Assembly (NCBI RefSeq): GCF_003837805.1
Contig: NZ_RQIT01000011.1
Span: forward strand, 1 to 64,000
Reading direction: 5' to 3'
From: Bradyrhizobium sp. RP6
GTDB lineage: Bacteria; Pseudomonadota; Alphaproteobacteria; Rhizobiales; Xanthobacteraceae
Length of the DNA stretch: 64,000 nt
How positions within the stretch are numbered: the stretch's first letter is position 1; each line of letters starts with the position of its first letter. This document shows, piece by piece, positions 54,535 through 63,649 of the stretch. The position numbers and the translations under genes are program-made. A model generated the notes under the pieces. It was not told the DNA's origin and made no database searches. It saw only the letters and a list, made by a program, of their open reading frames with translations.

Positions 54535-55448
54535 CCGCTCACTCCCAGCTCGCGAATGGTGAAGAGATCCGAGGGCTGGATCACCAGCTCGATCGCGAAG
54601 CGGACGCCGACCGAGAGGATCAAAAGGCCGAGCAGCAACCGCAGCTGCTCGCCGCGGATCTTCTGGCCGGCCCGGGCGCCGAACTGCGCGCCGGTGACGC
54701 CGCCGACCATCAGGATCAGGGCCAGTACCGCGTCGACGAGGTGGTTGGTCACGGCGTGCAGCATGGTCGCGAACAGCATCGTGACCAGCGTCAGCACCAT
54801 CGAGGTTCCGATCACCGTCGAGGTCGGCACCCGTAACAGATAGATCATGACCGGCACCAGGATGAAGCCGCCGCCGATGCCCATGATGGCGCCGATGAAG
54901 CCGATCACGATGCCGACGACCACCACGGGGATGACCGAGAGATAGATCTTCGAGCGCTTGAACCGCATCTTCAGCGGCAGGCCGTGGATCCAATTGTGCG
55001 TGCGCCGCGGCGGCAGCGCGCCGCGCCGGGTCCGCATCAACGCGCGCAATCCTTCCGAGAACATCAGGCTGCCGACGGTGGTGAGCAGCACGACATAGGA
55101 CAGCGCGATCATCAGATCGAGCTGGCCCAGCGCGCGCAGCTGCGTGAACGTCCAGACGCCGAGCGCCGTGCCGGTCACGCCGCCGCAGAGCAGGACGCTT
55201 GCCAGCGCCGGATCGATCGCGCGCCGTCGCCAGTAGGATAGGGCGCCGGAAAAGGACGAGGCCGCGATGTGGCTCGCAACGGAGGCAACCGCCACCGCCG
55301 GCGTGATGCCGATGAAGATCAGCAGCGGCGTCATCAGGAAGCCGCCGCCGATTCCGAACATGCCGGAGACGAAGCCGACCGCGGCCCCCATGGCGAGCAC
55401 CAGGAAGACGTTGACCGGAAGATCGGCGATCGGGAGGTAAAGCTGCAT
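54531..55448 (-). CDS. TSUP-family (TauE/SafE) anion permease
   Basis: The 305-aa inner-membrane protein has eight hydrophobic helices. Two matching Gly-rich motifs, FGIGGGFLMTPLLIF near residue 32 and MGIGGGFILVPVMIYL near residue 185, show the internal duplication of TSUP proteins. TSUP members move sulfite, sulfoacetate or other organosulfonates. It overlaps the TIGR02186 gene by 4 nt. The ATG at 55448 gives MQLYLPIADLPVN; the longer frame to 55526 has no support. Confidence 0.9.
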   Translation of the reverse strand: MQLYLPIADLPVNVFLVLAMGAAVGFVSGMFGIGGGFLMTPLLIFIGITPAVAVASVASHIAASSFSGALSYWRRRAIDPALASVLLCGGVTGTALGVWTFTQLRALGQLDLMIALSYVVLLTTVGSLMFSEGLRALMRTRRGALPPRRTHNWIHGLPLKMRFKRSKIYLSVIPVVVVGIVIGFIGAIMGIGGGFILVPVMIYLLRVPTSTVIGTSMVLTLVTMLFATMLHAVTNHLVDAVLALILMVGGVTGAQFGARAGQKIRGEQLRLLLGLLILSVGVRFAIELVIQPSDLFTIRELGVSG

Positions 55449-55620
55449 TGAGCCACGCACCGGCGAGACGGATCGACCAACGCGGAATGCTCGCGGAAAG
55501 GACGGAACGATTGCCGCGCCCCTCAATAGCGGAATTCCCTGGTGGGCGGGACCGGGAACTTCGCGCGTGGTGAATGGCTGCGATTGATTGGTTGGATCGG
55601 CGCGAGCCAGCGTCTCGGTT

Positions 55621-55645
55621 CACCTCTCCCCGTCGGGGAGAGGTG
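55621..55645. repeat. Perfect 11-bp inverted repeat (CTCTCCCC palindrome)
   Basis: CACCTCTCCCC pairs exactly with GGGGAGAGGTG around GTC. It is the same family as 2649-2671. It lies between the TSUP gene and the end of the PodJ-like gene. Confidence 0.85.
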
Positions 55646-55681
55646 GGCACCGCGAACCGCCGCCCGACCTTCCTCGTTACC

Positions 55682-58600
55682 TTACTGCGCCGCCGAGGCC
55701 GAGCGCTTGGTGGCGACTTGCTTCGGCGCCGGCTTCGCGCTTGCCTGCGGCGCGGTGTCCCAGCCGCCGGCGGGCGTCGCGACGTTGACCGCGTCATCCG
55801 GCTGCGGCTCGGCGCTGAAAGTCTGGATCGCGAGCTTGGCGGCGGCGAGTGATTGCGGGTCGAGACGCTTGGCGACGTCGTCGCGCTTGCCGGCCGCGTC
55901 CGCATCGCCCTGCGCGGCCGCCAGGCTGAACCATTTGTAGGATTCGGCGAGGTTCTGCTCGACGCCTATGCCGCGGGCATAGAGGATGCCGAGGTTGAAC
56001 TGGCTGTCGGCGACGCCGCGATCGGCCGCCTTGCGGAACCATTGCGCCGCGCTCTTGTAGTTGGCGCCGCGGCCACCACCGTCGGCGTCGAGCACCGCGA
56101 GATTGTGCATCGCCTTGGCGTTGCCGCGCTCGGCGGCCTGGGTGTAGTAGCGGCGGGCGATGTCGGCGTCCTTCTTCACGCCAAGGCCTTTTTCGTAGAG
56201 CGTGCCGAGGCGGAAGATCGCGGGCACCACGCCGGCCTGCGCCGCGCGGTCGTACCACTTCGCCGCTTCGTCGTAATTCGTGGCGACGCCCTTTCCTTCC
56301 GCAAAGCGCACGCCGACCTCGTAGGCCGCGGTTGCATCGCCCTTCATCGCGGCGGTGCGCAAGGCTGGGCCGCCGATGCCGTCAGGCAGCCTCTCGCTCG
56401 GCGGCACCTGGACGAGGCCGAGCTTGGCGCGGCCCGTGCCCGACAGCGCGCCGGTGACGTCGCTGGAGGCCGGCGGCGGGGCCGCGGCAGGCGCTGGCGG
56501 GATCTCGACGGAGGCCGAGTTGCCCGGAATGGCGGCGGGCGGCGGCGCGGCGTTGATCTGGGATTGCCGTCCGATCGGCGTCGGCGACGTCATCGACGGC
56601 GTGACCTGCTCGGGCGTGGCGGGCCTGGTCTCGACCGAGGGCGGCGGGGCCAGCGGCGCCGGCTGGCTGGACGTTTCGTCCATGGCCTGCGGCGCCGGCG
56701 GCGGGCTGCCGCCTTCGAGCAGGTTCATCGCCATCTTGAAGGTGCCGAGCACGATCACGACCACGCTCGCGCCGACCAGCAGCGAGCGGATCTTCGAAGT
56801 GATGGTCGAGCCGCCGTCCTTGGCCTTTTCCTTGGACCGGTCAGCCCCTGCCTTGGTGGCGCGGCCGGTTTTCTCGGGCTGCGCGGCCGCGGCTTGCGCG
56901 GCGCGGCGCGCGGCCGCGATGAAGCTCGACGACGACACCGGCTCTTTCGGCGCGGCGGGAATTCCGCTGATCGCGCTCTCGGAGGCGGCAATGCGCTCAG
57001 ACGGCGTGGCGAGGCGTCCGCCCGGCCGCGTGCCCGGCTCGAGCGGGTGATCCGGCGGCAATTCCGGCGCGAGCGCGGTGCGCGGCGCCGTATGCGGCTC
57101 CAGAATTTCGCTGATCGCGCGCGGCGGAACCGGCGGCGGCGTGGGGGCAGCAGCGTGGAATTCGCGCGGCGCGGCGGCGAAGGCGGCTTGCGCCGCGGCC
57201 GGATTCGGAAGCTCGGGCTTCGGATCGTATTTTGGCTGCTGTGCTTGCTGCTGCGGCTCGCGCGCGATCGGCGCGGGCTGCATGGGCGCGGCCATCGGCA
57301 TGGACATCGGCTGTGGCGCGGGAGCCGGCGGCGCGGTGCGTACCGTGCGCAGGTCGCCTTCGATCATGGAGAGGCGATCGACGACATGGCCGAGTGCGCT
57401 GTGGACCGCTTCCAGTGAGTCCTGTGTGGTACGGTTGGTTTCGGACTGGCTGAAGCGGATGTCGGCGAGCTCGCGCTTGACGAGATCGACCATGCCGGAA
57501 TCCGCCGACGGAGCGGAGTTGCGGCTCTCGGCCAGCGCGGCATAGGTCGCCTGCTGCCGCTCCAGGTGCCGCAGGATGTCGTGCAGCCCGTCCTCGACTC
57601 GGCTCAGATTGCCGTTGTGCGGATCGGAGGCGGCTTCGATCCGCTCCAGCAGATAGGAGACGCGCTGTTCGAGATGCGCGAAGGTGGAGGCGGAATCGTT
57701 GCCGACCTGCATGCGGTCGAAGCGGTCCGACAGCGCGCGGATCGCGGCTTCGAGGTGCTCGGTGCTCTCGGACGGCTGAGGCCGCTCGCGGGTTTCGAGC
57801 GCCGCGGTGAGCGCGGCGATGCGCTGCTCCAGCACCGCGAAGCTGTCGGCGTGGCCGGAGGCGCGGGTGATCTGGTCGACCTTGGACGACAGCAGCTGCA
57901 CGTCCTCGGAAAGCCGTGCCAGCGCCTCGTTGGAAGCCACGTTCGAGACGATGCCGCGCAGCGCCGAGATCGCGCCTTCGAGCTGCTGCACCGTCGAGGG
58001 ATCGTCATTGGCGCGCAGGATCAGATCGAGCTTCGCGCCGAGATTGCGGATCGCCTCGTCATAGCCGGTGAGCTGCTCGGCCGGCGTCAGCGTGCGCAGC
58101 ACCTGCTTGATGTCGGACAGCGCATGCTCGATGCCCGAGAGGACCTGGCCGTCGGTGCCGTTGGACCGCGTCTCGTCGATCCGGCGGTGCAGCGAGCGGA
58201 TCTCGTTCTCGATCGATTCGATCGCGCGCCGCGGCATCGCCTCGGTGATGGCGGCACGGATTTCGGCTAGCTCGCTGCGGAAGGCGTTGATCGCCTGCTC
58301 GGTATTGTCGGGACGCTGCAGCGACTCGATCTGGCTCGTAATCTTGAGCAGGTGACGCTCGAGCGATGAGAAATCCGGCCCCGGCTGCGGTGGCGGCGGA
58401 GCATAGGCAGGCGCGGGCGGCGCCATGGGGGGCGCGTAAGGAGCCGCGGGCGCAAGCGACGGCGCGGCGCGCGGCGGCATGTGCCTCGGCGCAAAGCCGT
58501 CGAGCTCGCTCTGGCGTGCGGTGATCTCGGCGACCGCAACGTCGAACGAAGCCGGGCTCAGGGGCGGTGAGCTGCGATAGACCTGCGCGGCCGCGCGCTC

Positions 58601-59056
58601 GACCGCATCGGCCTGGCGCTGGTGCGTCTCGCCCGGCGCGGGGCGGGGGGACTGCGGCTGCTGCGGTTGCCGCTGCGGGCGGGAGATTTGCGACAGGCGC
58701 GCATCGAGCCGCGAGATCGCATCGTTGAGCTGACGCGCGACGCCCTGCTCGCGCGAGACGTCTGGTCTTGAAGAGTCCTGGCGCGGGGCGGGCTTGGAAA
58801 TCCGTTCGATCTGCTGGGTGATCGCGTCGAGCCGCTGGTGGATATCGGCGACTTCGCGGCTTTCCTGGCTCGGTCCTTGCGGCATGTGCTGCGGACGCTG
58901 CTCGTAAGGTCCGCGGAAGTTGGGGGATGCCGTCTCGCCGAGCGTCGAGTTCAGCCAATCGTTGAGTGACATGCCGGCTCTGCGCGCAGCAGCTTCGGCC
59001 CGCTCCCGGACGGATGGATCGATGCCGTCAACACTCCACGATACGCGCGAATTCAT
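55682..59056 (-). CDS. PodJ-like polarity/localisation factor with Sel1 repeats
   Basis: The 1124-aa protein has an N-terminal Arc/MetJ-like segment (SVDGIDPSVRERAEAAARRA at about residues 8-27). A very long Ala/Glu/Gln-rich region (about 60-600) with many coiled-coil heptads follows. After a Pro-rich linker, a single transmembrane helix (about residues 760-785) leads to a Pro-rich stretch and four Sel1 repeats (about 940-1080) that should lie in the periplasm. This is the layout of PodJ, which recruits polar proteins and organises growth or adhesion poles. The Cys content is very low. The ATG at 59056 is the conserved start; the frame to 59131 is possible. Confidence 0.85.
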   Translation of the reverse strand: MNSRVSWSVDGIDPSVRERAEAAARRAGMSLNDWLNSTLGETASPNFRGPYEQRPQHMPQGPSQESREVADIHQRLDAITQQIERISKPAPRQDSSRPDVSREQGVARQLNDAISRLDARLSQISRPQRQPQQPQSPRPAPGETHQRQADAVERAAAQVYRSSPPLSPASFDVAVAEITARQSELDGFAPRHMPPRAAPSLAPAAPYAPPMAPPAPAYAPPPPQPGPDFSSLERHLLKITSQIESLQRPDNTEQAINAFRSELAEIRAAITEAMPRRAIESIENEIRSLHRRIDETRSNGTDGQVLSGIEHALSDIKQVLRTLTPAEQLTGYDEAIRNLGAKLDLILRANDDPSTVQQLEGAISALRGIVSNVASNEALARLSEDVQLLSSKVDQITRASGHADSFAVLEQRIAALTAALETRERPQPSESTEHLEAAIRALSDRFDRMQVGNDSASTFAHLEQRVSYLLERIEAASDPHNGNLSRVEDGLHDILRHLERQQATYAALAESRNSAPSADSGMVDLVKRELADIRFSQSETNRTTQDSLEAVHSALGHVVDRLSMIEGDLRTVRTAPPAPAPQPMSMPMAAPMQPAPIAREPQQQAQQPKYDPKPELPNPAAAQAAFAAAPREFHAAAPTPPPVPPRAISEILEPHTAPRTALAPELPPDHPLEPGTRPGGRLATPSERIAASESAISGIPAAPKEPVSSSSFIAAARRAAQAAAAQPEKTGRATKAGADRSKEKAKDGGSTITSKIRSLLVGASVVVIVLGTFKMAMNLLEGGSPPPAPQAMDETSSQPAPLAPPPSVETRPATPEQVTPSMTSPTPIGRQSQINAAPPPAAIPGNSASVEIPPAPAAAPPPASSDVTGALSGTGRAKLGLVQVPPSERLPDGIGGPALRTAAMKGDATAAYEVGVRFAEGKGVATNYDEAAKWYDRAAQAGVVPAIFRLGTLYEKGLGVKKDADIARRYYTQAAERGNAKAMHNLAVLDADGGGRGANYKSAAQWFRKAADRGVADSQFNLGILYARGIGVEQNLAESYKWFSLAAAQGDADAAGKRDDVAKRLDPQSLAAAKLAIQTFSAEPQPDDAVNVATPAGGWDTAPQASAKPAPKQVATKRSASAAQ

Positions 59057-59357
59057 GACTCTGTCCGGTTCCGACTCCGGCGCCCCACCCGGCGCCTCCA
59101 GCCTTCCCACGCGCCCCGGTTGCAAAGACAATCGAATTTGGCGCGGGTCGTCTGCCTCGAAAACCGACTTTTTCCTGTTACGGTAAATAACGAGTTAAGG
59201 AATGCGGCGCGAGTGTCTTAAAGTTGGGCGGGGGAACTGGGGACACTGACACCGTCATGCCCGGAGCTTGTCCCGGGCATCCACGTTCTTCGGTGATGAA
59301 AGCAAGATCGGTGGATGGCCGGGACGAGCCCGGCCATGACGCAGCAATCCTGGCCCC
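59057..59357. other. 301-nt intergenic region upstream of the PodJ-like gene
   Basis: The region holds the promoter of the PodJ-like gene and, on its right side, a palindromic repeat (59253-59341). A degenerate CtrA-type site reads TTAA-N7-TTTA on the minus strand at 59184-59198, about 130 nt before the start codon. I see no gene in it. Confidence 0.5.
59253..59341. repeat. Palindromic repeat with CGTCATGCCCGG arms
   Basis: The ends CGTCATGCCCGG...CCGGGCATCCAC and GTGGATGGCCGGGACGAGCC...GGCCATGACG form a long imperfect inverted repeat. It resembles the family at 53608-53720 in its GTCATGCC ends. It lies between the PodJ-like promoter and the end of padR. Confidence 0.85.
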
Positions 59358-59948
59358 TCACCCCTTCCCCTCGCGCTTGCCATCCTCGATCGGCACCACC
59401 GTGGCCTTGCCGCTCATGGCCGACAGCGCTTCCAGCGCCTCCTCGCAGAAATCAGCCACCATCTGCTCGTGGCGGGCGCCGAGCTGGAGCAGCAGCAAAT
59501 TGCCGAGGTCGAGCCGGCCTTCCGCCGTGCCGTCCGGAAAGCGCTTCTTCAGGATGCGCTCGTAATTGGCGTGGCGGTCGCGGTGGTGCTCCAGGCGGGC
59601 CATCAGGTCGGTGCGCATGGGCTCGATGTCGATGCTGTCGAGCGCATGCAGCCGCACCAGGAGGTCGTCCTTGATCGAGGGCGGCGTGCTTGGCCGCGCG
59701 GCCCAGTGCCGCAGTGCTGTTCGGCCCTCGGGAGTCAGCGTATAGATCAGCTTATTGGGCTTGCCGGACTGCACGACCTCGCGGCCCTGGATGTAGCCGC
59801 GGTCGCGCAGCTTGGAGAGCTCGCGGTAGATCTGCTGGTGGTCGGCCTTCCAGAAGAAGCCGATCGAGGAGTCGAACGTCTTGGCGAGCTCGTAGCCCGT
59901 CATCGGACGTTCCGTCAGGCATGCGAGGATTGCGTCGCCCAGTGCCAT
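59358..59948 (-). CDS. PadR-family transcriptional regulator
   Basis: The 196-aa regulator has the PadR winged helix (about residues 1-85, with LTERPMTGYELAKTF and QQIYRELSKLRDRGYIQG) and a C-terminal dimerisation helix domain of the Vir type (about 95-180). PadR proteins usually repress until a phenolic or other ligand binds. The ATG at 59948 has AGGAG 8 nt upstream. It is divergent from a fatty-acid operon, with tandem inverted repeats at its promoter. Confidence 0.93.
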   Translation of the reverse strand: MALGDAILACLTERPMTGYELAKTFDSSIGFFWKADHQQIYRELSKLRDRGYIQGREVVQSGKPNKLIYTLTPEGRTALRHWAARPSTPPSIKDDLLVRLHALDSIDIEPMRTDLMARLEHHRDRHANYERILKKRFPDGTAEGRLDLGNLLLLQLGARHEQMVADFCEEALEALSAMSGKATVVPIEDGKREGKG

Positions 59949-59977
59949 GACCGGTCTCCTGTTCTCGACCTTGTGGC

Positions 59978-60020
59978 TTGACTTTATGCGCATCGGCGCA
60001 TATGCGTCAATGTGCATATG
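59978..60020. promoter_or_regulatory. Overlapping divergent promoters with tandem PadR-type operators
   Basis: TATGCGC-ATCG-GCGCATA (59985-60002) and CATATGC-N8-GCATATG (59999-60020) are perfect 7-bp inverted repeats that overlap. On the minus strand they cover TTGACG (60005-60010) and CATAAA (59983-59988) with a 16-nt spacer, a plausible padR promoter. On the plus strand TTGACT (59978-59983) and TATGCG (60001-60006) give a 17-nt spacer. Confidence 0.65.
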
Positions 60021-60080
60021 AGGCGGCGGAAGGGCCGGGCGAAAGACCCGTCCCGAAAACCCAGCGGAATCAACCATCTC

Positions 60081-60106
60081 GCTACTGTGCATGGGGTTGT
60101 TTTCGC
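60081..60106 (+). repeat. 26-nt repeat, copy 2
   Basis: This copy is identical to 34131-34156, and a T-rich stretch plus a weak hairpin (60118-60132) follow. It lies 46 nt upstream of the SnoaL-like start, inside the likely 5' leader of the fatty-acid operon. Confidence 0.8.
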
Positions 60107-60152
60107 GTTTTTGCCAAGGCTCCTGGAAAGCCCTTTAGGGAGGCACCCGAGA

Positions 60153-60539
60153 ATGACCGGCCTCGATTCCTGGTACGCCTACATGAAGTCTCATGACCGC
60201 ACCGCGCTCTGGGATCTTCTGCACCCCGATGCCGTGTTCGAAAGCCCCGTCGTTCACACGCCGCAGCGCGGTCGCGACATCACCTTCAAATACCTCGCCA
60301 GCGCCGAGAAGGTGCTCGGCGGCCCGGGCTTCACCTATGTCGGCGAATGGCGCAGCGACAACGGCGCCGTGCTCGAATTCAAGACCATGATCGACGGCAT
60401 CGAGATCAACGGCGTCGACATCATCAGCTTCGATCCCGAGGGACGCATCACCCATTTCAAGGTGATGGTGCGTCCGCTCAAGGCGATCAACATGCTGCAC
60501 CGCCTGATGGCGGAGCAGCTTGCTGCCGCCCAATCATAA
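60153..60539 (+). CDS. SnoaL-like (nuclear transport factor 2 fold) protein
   Basis: The 128-aa protein fits the NTF2-like cone fold. It has WYAYMKSHDRTALWDLLHPD at the N-terminus, then FESPVVHTPQRGRD, then FDPEGRITHFKVMVRP. Such proteins bind small ligands or act as isomerases. I chose the ATG at 60153, which has GGGAGG 10 nt upstream; the frame is open to 60012 through the operator and repeat. It is 39 nt before the acyl-CoA dehydrogenase gene and probably its operon partner. Confidence 0.85.
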   Translation: MTGLDSWYAYMKSHDRTALWDLLHPDAVFESPVVHTPQRGRDITFKYLASAEKVLGGPGFTYVGEWRSDNGAVLEFKTMIDGIEINGVDIISFDPEGRITHFKVMVRPLKAINMLHRLMAEQLAAAQS

Positions 60540-60578
60540 GCCCAACATCATCCCTTCAGGCCGTGCCGGGAGAATCTC

Positions 60579-62369
60579 ATGCCGATCTACAAAGCCCCCG
60601 TCGAAGACGTGAACTTCCTGCTCAACGACGTCTTCCAGATCGACCGCTACGACAATCTGCCGGGCTTCTCCGACGCCTCGAGCGACGTGCGCGAAGCCAT
60701 TCTCGGCGAAGCCGCCAAGCTCGCTGAGGAGGTGCTGCAGCCGCTCAACCGCGTCGGCGATCTCGAAGGCTGCAAGCGCGCTGACGACGGCAGCGTCACG
60801 ACACCGAAGGGCTTCAAGGAGGCCTTCAAGCAGGTCGCTGAGGGCGGCTGGCTCGGCCTGTCGGCACCGACGGAATATGGCGGCCAGGGCCTGCCGGTGA
60901 CGCTGAGCCAGGCGGTCAACGAATTCCAGATCTCCGCCAACATGGCGTTGTCGATGTATGGCGGCCTGACGATGGGTGCGACTGCGGCGCTGCTGGTGCA
61001 CGGCACGCCCGAGCAGAAGAAGACCTATGTGCCGAAGATGGTGGCGGGCGAGTGGACCGGCACCATGAACCTCACCGAGCCGCATTGCGGCACTGACCTC
61101 GGCATGCTCCGCACCAAGGCGGTGCGCCAGACCGACGGCAGCTTCAGGATCACGGGCACGAAGATCTTCATTTCGGCCGGCGAGCACGATCTCGCCGACA
61201 ACATCATCCATCTCGTGCTCGCCCGCATCGAGGGCGCACCCGCCGGCATCAAGGGCGTGTCGCTGTTCGTGGTGCCGAAGTTCCTCGTCAACGCCGATGG
61301 TTCGGTGGGGCAGCGCAACGGCGTCGTCTGCGGCTCGATCGAACACAAGATGGGCATCCACGGCAATTCGACCTGCGTGATGAACTACGACAACGCCACC
61401 GGCTGGCTGATCGGCGAAGAGAACAAGGGCATGCAGGGCATGTTCGTGATGATGAACGAGGCCCGCCTCGGCGTCGCCGTGCAGGGGCTCGCGCAGTCCG
61501 AGGTCGCCTATCAGAACGCGGTCGCCTATGCCCGCGAGCGCATCCAGGGTCGTTCGCTGACGGGCGCCAAGGCGCCGGACAAGCCGGCCGATCCGATCAT
61601 CGTGCATCCCGACGTGCGCCGCACGCTGCTCTCGATCCGCGCCTTCAACGAGGCCGCGCGGGCCTTCGTGATCTGGACCGCGCTGAAGAGCGACGTCGCC
61701 CACCGCTCCGAGGATCCCAAGGACCGCCAGGTCGCCGACGACCACATGGGCCTGATGACGCCAGTGCTGAAGGGCTTCCTCACAGACTACGGCTTCGCCA
61801 ATGCGGTGCAGGCGCAGCAGATGTATGGTGGCCACGGCTACATCGCCGAGCAGGGCATGGAGCAGTTCGTGCGCGATGCGCGCATCGCGATGATCTATGA
61901 AGGCGCCAACGGCATCCAGGCGCTCGACCTCGTCGGCCGCAAGCTGCCGCGCGACGGTGGCCGCGCCATCATGGCTTTCTTCGGCGAGGTCATGGCCTTC
62001 GCCAAGGAGAACGGCGGCGACGAGGCGCTCAAGCCCTTCATCACGACGCTCTCGACCTCGCTCGGCCATCTCCAGCAGGCCACGACCTGGCTGATGCAGA
62101 ATGCGATGGCGAAGCCGGACAATGCGGGCGCTGCCGCAACCGACTACCTGCATCTCTTCGGCTTCGTCGCGCTCGGCTATATGTGGGCGAAGATGGCCAA
62201 GGTGACGCAGGCCAAGATTGCCGAGAGCGGGGCGACGCCCTATCTCTCGACCAAGCTCGTCACCGGCCGCTTCTTCATGGAGCGGATGCTGCCGGAGACT
62301 GCGGCCAATCTCGCGCGCATCCAGGCCGGCTGCGCCACCATCATGGAATTGCCGGCGGAAGCCTTCTGA
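60579..62369 (+). CDS. Acyl-CoA dehydrogenase with C-terminal extension
   Basis: The 596-aa flavoenzyme oxidises an acyl-CoA to the 2-enoyl-CoA. The N-terminal, middle (MNLTEPHCGTDLGMLRTKA) and C-terminal dehydrogenase domains are followed by the extra DmdC/Acyl-CoA_dh_C domain. The catalytic Glu region is ARIAMIYEGANGIQALDL. This long form is typical of FadE-like and DmdC enzymes of proteobacteria. It precedes the thiolase and fadB genes, so the operon makes a complete beta-oxidation spiral. Confidence 0.92.
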   Translation: MPIYKAPVEDVNFLLNDVFQIDRYDNLPGFSDASSDVREAILGEAAKLAEEVLQPLNRVGDLEGCKRADDGSVTTPKGFKEAFKQVAEGGWLGLSAPTEYGGQGLPVTLSQAVNEFQISANMALSMYGGLTMGATAALLVHGTPEQKKTYVPKMVAGEWTGTMNLTEPHCGTDLGMLRTKAVRQTDGSFRITGTKIFISAGEHDLADNIIHLVLARIEGAPAGIKGVSLFVVPKFLVNADGSVGQRNGVVCGSIEHKMGIHGNSTCVMNYDNATGWLIGEENKGMQGMFVMMNEARLGVAVQGLAQSEVAYQNAVAYARERIQGRSLTGAKAPDKPADPIIVHPDVRRTLLSIRAFNEAARAFVIWTALKSDVAHRSEDPKDRQVADDHMGLMTPVLKGFLTDYGFANAVQAQQMYGGHGYIAEQGMEQFVRDARIAMIYEGANGIQALDLVGRKLPRDGGRAIMAFFGEVMAFAKENGGDEALKPFITTLSTSLGHLQQATTWLMQNAMAKPDNAGAAATDYLHLFGFVALGYMWAKMAKVTQAKIAESGATPYLSTKLVTGRFFMERMLPETAANLARIQAGCATIMELPAEAF

Positions 62370-62422
62370 GGCCTGCTCCCGCCGCCTGCTCCCAACGCAT
62401 CTGAACATCACAGGAGGGCGTC

Positions 62423-63631
62423 ATGCCTGAGGCATTCATCTACGACCACGTTCGCACCCCGCGCGGCCGCGGCAAGCCGGACGGCGCGCTGCACGAGGTC
62501 ACTGCCCTCGCGCTGGCCACCGTACCGCTGAAGGCGCTGAAGGACCGCAACAACCTTCCGGAAGATTCCGTCGACGACGTCGTGCTCGGCGTGGTCGATC
62601 CCGTTGGTGAAGCCGGTTCCGACATCGCGCGCTTCGCCGCGCTGAAGGCCGGCCTCGGCGAAGCCGTGCCCGGCGTGCAGATCAGCCGCTTCTGCGCTTC
62701 CGGCCTCGATGCCGTGAACTTTGCCGCCGCGCAGATCATGAGCGGCCAGCATGAATTGGTGATCGGCGGCGGCGCCGAATCGATGAGCCGTGTCGGCATC
62801 GGCGCCTCCGGCGGCGCCTGGCCGGTGGACCCCTCGATCGCGGTGCCGGCCTATTTCATGCCGCAGGGCGTGTCGGCCGATCTGATCGCGACCAAATACG
62901 GCTTCTCGCGCGACGACGTCGACGCCTACGCGGTGCAGAGCCAGCAGCGCGCGGGCAAGGCCTGGGACGAGGGCCGCTTCGACAAGTCCGTGGTGCCGGT
63001 GAAGGACATCAACGGCCTCACCATCCTCGCCAAGGACGAGCACATGCGTCCCTCGACCACGATGCAGTCGCTGGCGCAGCTGCAGCCCTCGTTCACGATG
63101 ATGGCACAGATGGGCGGCTTCGACGGCGTCGCGATCCAGTCGCACCCCGAGATCGAGCGCGTCAATTACGTGCACCACGCCGGCAATTCGTCAGGCATCG
63201 TCGACGGCGCCGGCGCCGTGCTGCTCGGCAGCAAGGAAGCGGGCGCGAAGTACGGCCTGAAGCCGCGCGCGAAAATCCGTGCGTTTGCCAACATCGGCTC
63301 CGAGCCGGCGATGATGCTGACCGGTCCGGTCGACGTCACCGAAAAGCTGTTCGCGCGCTCGGGCATGAAGAAGTCCGACATCGACCTGTTCGAGCTCAAC
63401 GAGGCTTTCGCCTCGGTCGTGCTGCGCTACATCCAGGCTTTCGACATCGACAATGCCAAGATCAACGTCAATGGCGGCGCCATCGCGCTCGGCCATCCGC
63501 TCGGTGCTACCGGCGCGATGATCCTCGGCACCGTGCTCGACGAGCTCGAGCGCACCAACAAGTCCACCGCCCTCGTCACGCTGTGCATCGGCGGCGGCAT
63601 GGGCACCGCGACCATCATCGAGCGCGTCTAA
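62423..63631 (+). CDS. Acetyl-CoA C-acyltransferase (thiolase)
   Basis: The 402-aa thiolase cleaves 3-ketoacyl-CoA to acetyl-CoA and a shorter acyl-CoA. The nucleophilic Cys91 is in ISRFCASGLDAVNFAA, the His in IALGHPLGATGAMI, and the second Cys in LVTLCIGGGMGTA. The ATG at 62423 has AGGAGG close upstream. It pairs with the multifunctional FadB gene that starts 18 nt downstream and forms the degradative complex. Confidence 0.93.
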   Translation: MPEAFIYDHVRTPRGRGKPDGALHEVTALALATVPLKALKDRNNLPEDSVDDVVLGVVDPVGEAGSDIARFAALKAGLGEAVPGVQISRFCASGLDAVNFAAAQIMSGQHELVIGGGAESMSRVGIGASGGAWPVDPSIAVPAYFMPQGVSADLIATKYGFSRDDVDAYAVQSQQRAGKAWDEGRFDKSVVPVKDINGLTILAKDEHMRPSTTMQSLAQLQPSFTMMAQMGGFDGVAIQSHPEIERVNYVHHAGNSSGIVDGAGAVLLGSKEAGAKYGLKPRAKIRAFANIGSEPAMMLTGPVDVTEKLFARSGMKKSDIDLFELNEAFASVVLRYIQAFDIDNAKINVNGGAIALGHPLGATGAMILGTVLDELERTNKSTALVTLCIGGGMGTATIIERV

Positions 63632-63649
63632 AGTCAGGGAGCAACCAAC

